A stretch of 6,832 nucleotides of DNA from Methanothrix sp. (GTDB lineage: Archaea; Halobacteriota; Methanosarcinia; Methanotrichales; Methanotrichaceae), in the NCBI GenBank assembly GCA_011391755.1, contig JAABPZ010000075.1, positions 1 to 6,832 of the forward strand, written 5' to 3'. Position 1 is the stretch's first letter. Each line of letters opens with the position of its first letter. Under the pieces are notes generated by a model. It made no database searches. It was not told the DNA's origin and was given only the letters and a program-made list of their open reading frames with translations. This document shows, one piece after another, positions 1 through 5,404 of this stretch. The translations under genes were made by a program, and so were the position numbers.

Positions 1-47
1 CGGGTGTCCCTTAAAATGATAATTGGCGATCCGCCCATTCCTGCCAT
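1..47 (-). CDS. Thermosome (group II chaperonin) subunit, N-terminus only
   Basis: Read on the minus strand from the ATG at 47-45, the frame gives MAGMGGSPIIILRDT before the window ends. This matches the usual opening of archaeal thermosome subunits: a short Gly/Met-rich start followed by P-I-I-I-L-(K/R). These proteins form a hetero- or homo-oligomeric double-ring ATP-dependent folding machine in the cytoplasm. Only 15 codons are visible, so no ATP-binding motif can be checked. A clear Shine-Dalgarno GGAGG lies at 61-57, nine bases before the ATG, which supports a real start here. The gene is divergent from the cold-shock gene, so the two stress-related genes share one regulatory region. The family call rests on a short peptide; the frame itself is well supported by the ribosome binding site. 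Confidence 0.78.
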   Translation of the reverse strand, partial: MAGMGGSPIIILRDT

Positions 48-56
48 TTTGATAAT

Positions 57-61
57 CCTCC
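57..61 (-). promoter_or_regulatory. Shine-Dalgarno site of the thermosome gene
   Basis: CCTCC on the plus strand reads GGAGG on the minus strand, with a nine-base spacer to the ATG at 47-45. It fixes the start of the partial chaperonin gene. Confidence 0.75.
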
Positions 62-103
62 AGTAGCTTATTTGCGATTTCTCAGGTTCACAGTATTTGA
101 TCT

Positions 104-113
104 TCTATAAAAG
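104..113. promoter_or_regulatory. TATA-like element between divergent thermosome and cold-shock genes
   Basis: TCTATAAAAG reads as a TATA-like box on the plus strand and as CTTTTATAGA on the minus strand. Taking about 26 bases from box centre to start, plus-strand transcripts would begin near 135 and give the cold-shock gene a leader of about 110 nt. Minus-strand transcripts would begin near 83 and give the thermosome gene a leader of about 35 nt that contains its GGAGG. It is the best TATA candidate I see in this intergenic region. Use in both directions is inference; separate weaker promoters are possible. Confidence 0.45.
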
Positions 114-148
114 AATTTCCCTAAAATACGACAGCATACGATTGTTCC

Positions 149-171
149 TGGGCGACCAATGGTGTGGCCCA
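149..171 (+). promoter_or_regulatory. Stem-loop in the probable cold-shock mRNA leader
   Basis: TGGGC (149-153) pairs with GCCCA (167-171), and inside it ACC (155-157) pairs with GGT (161-163) around an AAT loop. The outer stem has five pairs and the inner stem three, separated by an asymmetric internal loop. It lies about 70 bases before the cold-shock start, within the leader predicted from the TATA box at 104-113. Long structured leaders are known for bacterial cspA mRNAs, so a regulatory role is possible, but here it is inference. Confidence 0.35.
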
Positions 172-243
172 AGCGATCAGCCAGAAACTATAAGTACAGG
201 AAGGTCATCAATACCCATGCTAACCCAATCAGAGGAATCAAAA

Positions 244-438
244 ATGGTAAATGGAACAGTTAAGTTTTTCAACAGAGTCAAGAGCTTTGGATTCATAGCA
301 GGCGACGATGGTAAGGACTATTTTGTACACGTTACTGGCCTGAAGCCCGGTGTCACTATTGATGAGGGTGACAAGGTAAGCTTCGAGGTCATTGAGGGCG
401 AGAAAGGCCCCAAGGCTGACAAAGTAGATAAGCAGTAA
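244..438 (+). CDS. Cold-shock-domain protein (CspA-like)
   Basis: This encodes a 64-residue single cold-shock domain, the normal length for a free-standing Csp. Such proteins are small cytoplasmic OB-fold RNA/ssDNA binders that melt mRNA structure, often at low temperature. The N-terminal strand is GTVKFFN (residues 4-10). The RNP1 region is KSFGFI (13-18) and RNP2 is YFVHV (26-30). The acidic turn and final strand DEGDKVSFEV follow (40-49). Two positions differ from the bacterial consensus: Phe8 replaces the usual Trp of KWFN, and Ser14 replaces Gly in K-G-F-G-F-I. The start at 244 is chosen over an upstream in-frame start because the domain begins there and a GAGG site lies at 232-235 with eight bases of spacing; the extra upstream residues look like untranslated leader. 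It is a single-gene unit, divergent from the thermosome gene and followed by a hairpin. Confidence 0.9.
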   Translation: MVNGTVKFFNRVKSFGFIAGDDGKDYFVHVTGLKPGVTIDEGDKVSFEVIEGEKGPKADKVDKQ

Positions 439-468
439 ACACTCGCAGTGACAGTTTAGTAGGAAAAT

Positions 469-498
469 AGAAAGGAAGGCCGAGAGGCTTTGCTTTCT
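469..498 (+). terminator. Hairpin downstream of the cold-shock gene
   Basis: AGAAAG (469-474) pairs with CTTTCT (493-498), and AAGGCC (476-481) pairs with GGCTTT (486-491, one G-U pair) around a GAGA tetraloop. A single G-G mismatch separates the two six-pair stems. It lies 30 bases after the stop codon and is followed by pyrimidine-rich sequence, with a T5 run further on near 523-527. It could be a terminator or a 3' stabilising structure for the cold-shock mRNA. Archaeal termination mainly depends on T-rich tracts, so the exact role is uncertain. Confidence 0.5.
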
Positions 499-613
499 GT
501 TCTTCTATTATCTTAGCTCCACTTTTTAGTAATATTTGCATTATTCTGTTTTACATCCACCTACTTCCAGCAGGCAACCTGGCAAAACCTTTTTCCTATC
601 CTCGTTCTATGAA

Positions 614-3600
614 ATGCGAGAGGAGATAGATGCGTTGTCTGCACCATCGGAGATAGTTGAGCTTGTCGAGAGATTTAGCAGCAGGATAAACGAGTATCGC
701 TCCAGCCAGTACAACGAGACTGAGCTGCGGGGTGAGTTTGTAAATCCCTTCTTTGCGGCATTGGGCTGGGATGTACACAACCAACAGTGCCTGTCGAGCG
801 ACAGCAAAGAGGTGAAGCTGGAGGAGTCCATTCGCGTGGAAGAGAACATCAAGAATCCGGATTACAGCTTTCGATTAGGAAAAAGCCGCCGGTTCTTTGT
901 GGAGACCAAAAAGCCCTCCATCAACATCGAGGGGGGTGTTTATCCTGCATTCCAACTGCGCAGATACGCCTGGTCGGCGAGCCTATCTCTATCAATTCTC
1001 ACGGACTTCGAGGAGTTTGCCGTCTACGATTGCCGGGCAGAGCCCAGCAAGACGGATAAGCCCGGCAAAGGCCGCCTTCTCTACCTGCAGTACGACCAGT
1101 ATGTGGAGCGCTGGGACGAGATTGCTGCCCTCTTTTCCAAGGAAGCGGTGCTTCGCGGATCACTGGATAGGTTTATCGAGTCGATACCGGAGAAGCGGGG
1201 CATCAAGCGGGTGGACACTGCCCTTCTGGAGGAGATCTCGCTCTGGCGCGAGGCCCTGGCCCGGAACCTCGCGCTACGAAATCCGGCCCTCAGCCAGCGG
1301 GATTTGAACTTTTCCGTGCAGAGGACAATTGACCGGCTCCTATTTTTGCGCATTTGTGAGGACCGGGCCATCGAGGAGTACGGACGGCTCAAGGCGCTGC
1401 TCAAGGAGGTTGGGGTCTACGCCCATCTGCTTAAGCTCTTTGCCGAGGCGGACCTGCGCTACAACTCCGGCATCTTCCACTTCCAGGAGGAACGAGAGAG
1501 GAAAGAGCCACCCGACAGCCTGACCACCGCCCTCATCATCGATGACGACACCCTAAAGGAGATCATCCAGGACCTTTACTTCCCGGACAGCCCCTACGTC
1601 TTTAGCGAGATCCCGGCAGAGATCTTGGGCCAGGTTTATGAGCAATTTTTAGGCAAGGTCATCCGGCTGGAGGAAGGCCACAAAGCGATAGTGGAGGACA
1701 AGCCAGAGGTACGAAAAGCGGGCGGAGTCTACTACACGCCTTCTTACATCGTGGAGTACATCGTCAAGAATACCGTGGGTAAGCTCTTAGAGGGCAGCGC
1801 GCCCGCCAGAGCAGCACAGCTATGTATCCTCGATCCCGCCTGCGGCTCGGGCTCGTTTCTCATCGGAGCCTACCAGTTCCTTCTGGACTGGCACATGGAC
1901 TGGTACCGGGCCAACCTTGTCCCGCTGCTGGAGAAAAACCAGTCCACTGCTTCGCCCGAGGTGCTGCGGCTCCTGCCGGCAGCGCCCGAGCCGCGCTCTG
2001 ACCGGCGGGCCAGGAAGATCCACGCCCGCGCCGCCCAGGCATCGCTGCCCATCTTCAAGGCCAACGGCAGCGGCAACGAATGGCGTCTGACCACCACAGA
2101 GAGAAAGCGCATCTTGCAGAGCAACATTTATGGAGTGGACATCGACCCGCAGGCGGTGGAGGTGACCAAGCTCTCGCTCTTGCTCAAGGTCCTGGAAGGC
2201 GAGACAGAGGAGAGCATCAGCAGCCTGTTGCGCTACTTCAAAGAGCGGGCCCTGCCGGATCTGGGCAGCAATATCAAGTGCGGAAACTCGCTCATCGGCT
2301 ACGATTATTATGATGATCATAAGAACTTGAGTTCAGAAGAGGTGCAGAGGATCAACGCCTTCGAGTGGAAGACGGAGTATCCGGAGATCTTCGAGCGGGG
2401 CGGGTTTGATGCGGTGATCGGCAATCCGCCTTACGTACGCCAGGAGAGCCTTGGAGTGTTCAAAGGATATTTCCAGAAGCACTACAAGGTTTTTCAAGGG
2501 ACAGCAGACCTCTACACATACTTTGTCGAACGCGGCGTATCTCTTCTTCGAGAAACAGGCATTTTCTCATACATCGTCGCTAACAAGTGGATGAGAGCGA
2601 ACTATGGTCAACCGATGCGCAAATGGTTGAAGAAACAATGCATAGAGGAGATCATCGACTTTGGAGATCTCCAAATGTTCCAGGGTGCTACCGCATACCC
2701 TTGCATAATTCGCATTACCAAGAATGCGCCTCAGACATGCTTCAATGTAACTCAGGTCAAGACCTTGAACTTCTCAAGCCTGAGCGATTATGTTAAAGAG
2801 AACCATTACAACATGAACCAAGATACTCTCGATGATAAGGGCTGGTCGCTTGTCGATGAACGCACCCAAAATTTAATGGGAAAGATCAACTCAAATAGTG
2901 TACCTCTAGGCAAGTACGTGGGCGAAAAGATATATCGTGGAGTGCTTACCGGCCTTAACGAAGCCTTTGTAATCGATGCCGAAATACGAAAGAAGTTGAT
3001 TGAGGATGACAAGAAGAGTGCAGAGTTGATCAAGCCCTTCTTAGTCGGGAAGGACATTAGGAGATATGAGCCTACTGTCAGTGACAAATACTTGATATTT
3101 ATTCCACGAGGCTGGACCAAAGAGCGATCTAACAATGCTTGTGAAGCGTTGAATTGGTTCAAGAATAGCTATCCTGCGATAGCAAACCATCTGTTACCGT
3201 TTGCGGAATCAGCTGAAAAGAGGTGGGATAAGGGAGAATATTGGTGGGAGCTTCGCGCCTGTGATTATTATGATGAGTTTGAGAAGACGAAGATACTATG
3301 GCCGGGGATAAGTGCGCAGGTTGTTGCATTTGCTTTTGATGATAAAGGACATTATGGCAATGATAATAACCACTTGATCATCAGCGATGACAAATATTTG
3401 CTAGGCATAATTAATTCAAATCTTATTCGCATGGTCCTAACTAGTATATGCGATAAAGTACAAGGAGGATTCTATCGTATAAAGATAATATACGTCAAAC
3501 AGCTTCCTATCCGCACCATAGACTTCTCCAACATCGAGGACGTCGCCCGCCACGACCGCATGGTAGAGCTGGTGCAGTCCATGCTCGATCTGCACAGGCT

Positions 3601-3742
3601 CGCCTCTGCCGGCACCGATCACGACAAGACGCTGCTCGCCCGCCAGATCGAGGCCACCAATCGGCAGATCGACCGGCTGGTGTACGAGCTCTACGATCTG
3701 ACCGAGGAGGAGATTGGGATTGTGGAGACGGCGAGCAAATAA
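614..3742 (+). CDS. Type IIG restriction-modification enzyme (Eco57I-like: nuclease, adenine methylase, specificity domain in one chain)
   Basis: This is a 1042-residue single-chain enzyme that should both cut DNA and methylate adenine (N6) using S-adenosylmethionine. The N-terminal 200 residues form an HsdR_N-like PD-(D/E)XK nuclease: Asp83 in NPDYSF, then Glu97 and Lys99 in FVETKKP. A helical linker follows. The methylase has YYTP (373-376, motif X), LDPACGSGSF (406-415, SAM motif I), YGVDID (506-511) and the catalytic NPPY (604-607). The rest should be a TaqI-type target-recognition domain, with KPFLVGKDIRRY near 807-818, ending in a helical tail closing with LYDLTEEEIG. The frame is open back to a TTG at 536, but ATG 614 is preferred because family homology begins at about this point; no good Shine-Dalgarno is seen. 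Residues of roughly 612-969 are encoded by markedly AT-richer DNA than either side, suggesting replacement of the recognition domain. All catalytic motifs are intact. The DNA target cannot be predicted. Confidence 0.92.
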   Translation: MREEIDALSAPSEIVELVERFSSRINEYRSSQYNETELRGEFVNPFFAALGWDVHNQQCLSSDSKEVKLEESIRVEENIKNPDYSFRLGKSRRFFVETKKPSINIEGGVYPAFQLRRYAWSASLSLSILTDFEEFAVYDCRAEPSKTDKPGKGRLLYLQYDQYVERWDEIAALFSKEAVLRGSLDRFIESIPEKRGIKRVDTALLEEISLWREALARNLALRNPALSQRDLNFSVQRTIDRLLFLRICEDRAIEEYGRLKALLKEVGVYAHLLKLFAEADLRYNSGIFHFQEERERKEPPDSLTTALIIDDDTLKEIIQDLYFPDSPYVFSEIPAEILGQVYEQFLGKVIRLEEGHKAIVEDKPEVRKAGGVYYTPSYIVEYIVKNTVGKLLEGSAPARAAQLCILDPACGSGSFLIGAYQFLLDWHMDWYRANLVPLLEKNQSTASPEVLRLLPAAPEPRSDRRARKIHARAAQASLPIFKANGSGNEWRLTTTERKRILQSNIYGVDIDPQAVEVTKLSLLLKVLEGETEESISSLLRYFKERALPDLGSNIKCGNSLIGYDYYDDHKNLSSEEVQRINAFEWKTEYPEIFERGGFDAVIGNPPYVRQESLGVFKGYFQKHYKVFQGTADLYTYFVERGVSLLRETGIFSYIVANKWMRANYGQPMRKWLKKQCIEEIIDFGDLQMFQGATAYPCIIRITKNAPQTCFNVTQVKTLNFSSLSDYVKENHYNMNQDTLDDKGWSLVDERTQNLMGKINSNSVPLGKYVGEKIYRGVLTGLNEAFVIDAEIRKKLIEDDKKSAELIKPFLVGKDIRRYEPTVSDKYLIFIPRGWTKERSNNACEALNWFKNSYPAIANHLLPFAESAEKRWDKGEYWWELRACDYYDEFEKTKILWPGISAQVVAFAFDDKGHYGNDNNHLIISDDKYLLGIINSNLIRMVLTSICDKVQGGFYRIKIIYVKQLPIRTIDFSNIEDVARHDRMVELVQSMLDLHRLASAGTDHDKTLLARQIEATNRQIDRLVYELYDLTEEEIGIVETASK
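2450..3525 (+). other. AT-richer segment of the restriction-modification gene (probable exchanged recognition domain)
   Basis: Hand counts of 60-base lines give about 58% G+C at 2401-2460 (and about 80% at 1981-2040). Sampled lines between 2461 and 3540 give about 42-43%, falling to 30% at 3361-3420. The value returns to 65% at 3541-3600. The segment starts just after the NPPY motif and ends where the duplicated tail begins. It covers the rest of the methylase fold and the specificity domain. The reading frame stays intact throughout, so this is a clean mosaic, not decay. Exchange by recombination is inference; the composition step is seen directly. Confidence 0.6.
3524..3742 (+). repeat. Direct repeat, intact copy (3' end of the restriction-modification gene)
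   Basis: The last 200 bp or so of the restriction-modification gene recur 944 bases downstream at 4468-4679. The strong match starts at 3539/4483 and is about 95% identical by hand alignment, apart from a 12-versus-8 base block near 3626 and a 3-base gap near the stop. Weaker similarity continues to about 3524/4468. The first toxin-antitoxin module lies between the copies. Confidence 0.9.
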
Positions 3743-3752
3743 AAGAATCCGA

Positions 3753-3772
3753 TGAAAAACTATTTCTTTTCA
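3753..3772. promoter_or_regulatory. Short inverted repeat ahead of the first toxin-antitoxin module
   Basis: TGAAAA (3753-3758) and TTTTCA (3767-3772) form a perfect six-base inverted repeat with an eight-base spacer. It lies between the restriction-modification stop and the small gene at 3801, as expected for an autoregulatory operator. It could equally be a weak hairpin at the end of the upstream transcript. The arms are low-complexity A/T runs, so chance is a real alternative. Confidence 0.3.
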
Positions 3773-3800
3773 AAAAGCAAAACACGAATTGAGGAAAAAA

Positions 3801-3959
3801 ATGACTGAAGAAGTAGTCGGCCAAAGATACGATTCGGAGAAAAACCAGCTTCCCTATGGCGGCGCCGTGGATATCAACGGCAATATCGTCTGGGCTGTAA
3901 CCAAAGAGGAAGCTCTTGCAACCAGAGAACGAATCAAGAAAGCTTTCCATAAGAAATGA
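3801..3959 (+). CDS. Small protein, putative antitoxin of the first PIN module
   Basis: This encodes a 52-residue protein. It begins MTEEVVGQRYDSEKNQLPYG, has a central segment VDINGNIVWAVTKEEA and ends in a basic helix, RERIKKAFHKK. I do not recognise the family. The evidence that it is a gene is contextual and strong: a Shine-Dalgarno-like GAGGAA at 3791-3796, and a stop codon that overlaps the next start in ATGA (3956-3959), the usual arrangement of antitoxin-toxin pairs. The size, the position ahead of a PIN-domain gene and the charged C-terminus fit an antitoxin that would bind and neutralise the toxin and perhaps repress the operon. No clear DNA-binding fold (MazE/AbrB, RHH or Phd) is visible by eye, so the mode of action is unknown. 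It lies between the two copies of the restriction-modification gene tail and may have arrived with one of them. Confidence 0.7.
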   Translation: MTEEVVGQRYDSEKNQLPYGGAVDINGNIVWAVTKEEALATRERIKKAFHKK

Positions 3960-4435
3960 AACAAGTAGCAGTTGATTCTGATATTTTCTTCTTTTCGGTC
4001 GGCCAGGATAAAAGAGATAGAAATGTGCGTCTGGCCTCCAGCCTTCTGGAGCACATCGATAATCATCCTGACCTTGAACTTTGCGTTCCGTTTTCCGTTC
4101 TGGCAGAAACCGTCTTCAAGACCATAACCACCGAGAAGGAAAGCAAAGATCCACAGAAGCTGGAGCAGATCTCTGCTTTGATAGCGCTGTGGAGAAAACT
4201 GGAGATCCGTTTTCTTCTGCCGAGCGATGAAGCGGCTGAAATTTGCTGGAATCTCGTTGAAGAATGCCAAGGTCGAATGCAGCCTACGGATCGAACCCAT
4301 CTTGGATACTCGTTAGCTTATGGCATGGACTTTCTTATTACGACCGACAAAATTCTTCGGCACTATCAGGTTCCTGATGGCTTTCCGCTCAAAATTGTCT
4401 CGTTCAGAGAAGCTCGGGAAACGATAGGTCTCTGA
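3956..4435 (+). CDS. PIN-domain protein, putative toxin ribonuclease
   Basis: This 159-residue protein has the acidic residues of a PIN nuclease: Asp7 and Asp9 in VAVDSDIFFF, Glu51 in SVLAETV, Asp112 in PTDRTHLGYSLAYG and Asp131 in FLITTDK. PIN domains bind Mg2+ or Mn2+ through such acids and cut RNA; in VapC-type toxins the targets are tRNA or rRNA. At 159 residues it is longer than a minimal VapC (about 130), with extra helical sequence around 55-85. Its start overlaps the stop of the 52-residue gene by ATGA and has no Shine-Dalgarno of its own, so translation is probably coupled. Base composition is near 45-48% G+C, lower than the flanking repeat copies. The toxin role is inferred from fold and gene order. 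The alternative is a PIN protein in RNA metabolism. Confidence 0.82.
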   Translation: MKQVAVDSDIFFFSVGQDKRDRNVRLASSLLEHIDNHPDLELCVPFSVLAETVFKTITTEKESKDPQKLEQISALIALWRKLEIRFLLPSDEAAEICWNLVEECQGRMQPTDRTHLGYSLAYGMDFLITTDKILRHYQVPDGFPLKIVSFREARETIGL

Positions 4436-4462
4436 TAGAACTGGTGAGGCTTCAGATCAATT

Positions 4463-4679
4463 ATTGATTCTGCAACCGACAAGATGTCGCCCGCCACGAC
4501 CGCATGGTAGAGCTGGTGCAGTCCATGCTCGATCAACACAGACTCGCCTCTGCCGGCACCGATCACGACCTGGGGCAGCCCGCCAGATCGAGGCCACCGA
4601 CCGGCAGATCGACAGGCTGGTGTACGAGCTCTACGGGCTGACCGAGGAGGAGATTGGGATTGTGGAGACGGCGAAATAG
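4463..4679 (+). pseudogene. Decayed 3' end of a second Eco57I-like restriction-modification gene
   Basis: From 4483 to 4679 the sequence repeats the last 200 bp of the restriction-modification gene at about 95% identity; weaker resemblance reaches back to about 4463-4468. It has no methylase or nuclease part and no start. The frame is broken: a block of 12 bases in the intact copy is replaced by 8 bases near 4570, shifting between DVARHDRMVELVQSMLDQHR and RQIEATDRQIDRLVYELYG. The last codons read YGLTEEEIG where the intact gene reads YDLTEEEIG. From my memory of the family the Gly form is the commoner ending, so this may be the tail of an older allele and not a copy of the present one. It lies between the two toxin-antitoxin modules and marks a recombination junction. 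Confidence 0.88.
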
Positions 4680-4692
4680 GGAAAACGCAAAT

Positions 4693-4718
4693 CTTAATAT
4701 GTAGTTGGATATATTAAG
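4693..4718. promoter_or_regulatory. Perfect inverted repeat, probable operator of the VapBC module
   Basis: CTTAATAT (4693-4700) and ATATTAAG (4711-4718) are perfect eight-base inverted arms separated by ten bases. The right half contains GATATATTAAG, a plausible TATA box that would place the transcript start near 4738, just ahead of the antitoxin ATG at 4751. Toxin-antitoxin operons are commonly repressed by the antitoxin or complex binding such repeats over the promoter. Binding here is inferred. Confidence 0.6.
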
Positions 4719-4750
4719 CTGATAAGAGGCAACTAAAGGTTGAGGCCGAA

Positions 4751-4963
4751 ATGGAAGTGCAATATATTTATGATGAAGAAGGCAGACAGACTGGCGTCAT
4801 TGTTCCCATCAATCTTTGGAACAAAATGAGCCATCTGGTCGGGCTGGATCAAAAGGGGAAAACCGATTGGGATCCATCGAAGTACAGGGGGATGTACAAG
4901 GATCTGAAGGTGGATGTCAAGAAAGAAAGCGATGCTTTGAGAGATGAATGGACAAGGGTATGA
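4751..4963 (+). CDS. VapB-like antitoxin
   Basis: This encodes a 70-residue protein in two parts. The N-terminal half, YIYDEEGRQTGVIVPINLW (residues 5-23), follows the pattern Y-x-x-D-E-x-G-x-x-x-x-V-I-x-P-I seen in Phd/YefM-like and related archaeal antitoxins. The C-terminal half is charged and probably helical (KYRGMYKDLKVDVKKE, then RDEWTRV); such tails usually wrap around the PIN toxin and block its active site. A TGAGG Shine-Dalgarno lies at 4741-4745, five bases before the ATG. The stop overlaps the toxin start in ATGA at 4960-4963. It is probably autoregulated through the inverted repeat at 4693-4718. The exact antitoxin family is uncertain; the antitoxin role is well supported by gene order and pattern. 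Confidence 0.85.
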   Translation: MEVQYIYDEEGRQTGVIVPINLWNKMSHLVGLDQKGKTDWDPSKYRGMYKDLKVDVKKESDALRDEWTRV

Positions 4964-5352
4964 AAAGATATCTGCTTGACACAAATATTCTAATCTATTA
5001 CTGGAAGGGAGATATTCCCAAAGGTGAGATGAAGCGCGTAGAGGAAATATTGAAGCACTCATTCATCATTTCCATTATTACAAAGATCGAACTCCTTGGG
5101 TGGAGAAAGCATACCAGAGAAGGGTATGAAATAGCCAGAGATTTTTTGGACCGAGCAGAGATCTTGCCAATTGATGATGATTTGGCAGAATTTACAATAG
5201 AATTAAAGCGTAATAATAATATTAAGCTGGCAGACGCTCTGATTGCAGCTACAGCTCTATCAAATGAACTGGTGCTTGTCACCAGAAACGAAGACGATTT
5301 CTCAATTTTGGCCAACTTAGAGATATATAATCCATTTAATGCAGATTCTTGA
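4960..5352 (+). CDS. vapC: VapC-type PIN-domain toxin ribonuclease
   Basis: This 130-residue protein is a classic VapC in length and motifs: Asp7 in YLLDTNILIYYW, Glu44 in SIITKIELLGW, Asp92 in IKLADALIAATAL and Asp112 or Asp113 in LVTRNEDDF. These acids form the metal-dependent ribonuclease site; known VapCs cut initiator tRNA or the sarcin-ricin loop of 23S rRNA. The start at ATG 4960 is chosen because it gives the usual MKRYLLDTN opening and an ATGA overlap with the antitoxin. An in-frame ATG at 4948 would add four residues (MDKG). The active site looks intact, so the toxin should be functional when unneutralised. The RNA target cannot be predicted from sequence. Confidence 0.92.
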   Translation: MKRYLLDTNILIYYWKGDIPKGEMKRVEEILKHSFIISIITKIELLGWRKHTREGYEIARDFLDRAEILPIDDDLAEFTIELKRNNNIKLADALIAATALSNELVLVTRNEDDFSILANLEIYNPFNADS

Positions 5353-5404
5353 TGGCCTCGGAAAATAGTTGGGGTCAAAATCAATAACAATGTAGGCAGA
5401 ACAA

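Noticed and set aside
97..243. Upstream in-frame extension of the cold-shock protein (about 49 extra residues)
   Set aside because: The extension has no cold-shock or other recognisable pattern, overlaps the TATA-like element at 104-113, and the ATG at 244 has a proper ribosome site and gives the family's normal length.
536..613. TTG start of the restriction-modification gene, adding 26 residues
   Set aside because: The extra residues resemble untranslated sequence and no ribosome site precedes the TTG. Family-like sequence begins at about the ATG at 614. It cannot be fully excluded because ATG 614 also lacks a ribosome site.
1820..2320. 166-codon open frame on the minus strand
   Set aside because: It lies wholly inside the methylase region, which has high G+C and therefore few stop codons in other frames. 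It has no recognisable motifs and reads as a shadow.
3854..4300. 148-codon open frame on the minus strand across the first toxin-antitoxin module
   Set aside because: It is antisense to two well-supported genes with an ATGA overlap, and its translation shows no domain.
3437..4566. Two similar minus-strand frames (3437-3622 and 4366-4566) sharing MIGAGRGE...HGLHQLYHAVVAGD
   Set aside because: The similarity is fully explained by the direct repeat of the restriction-modification gene tail read on the opposite strand; it is not a gene family.
4464..4679. A 71-codon plus-strand frame presented as an independent small gene
   Set aside because: Its last third is the restriction-modification tail and its first part is the same tail out of frame, so it is a by-product of the frameshifted pseudogene.
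3524..4679. Insertion sequence or CRISPR-like repeat as the cause of the direct repeat
   Set aside because: No transposase, no terminal inverted repeats and only two copies are present; the repeat is coding sequence from the neighbouring gene.
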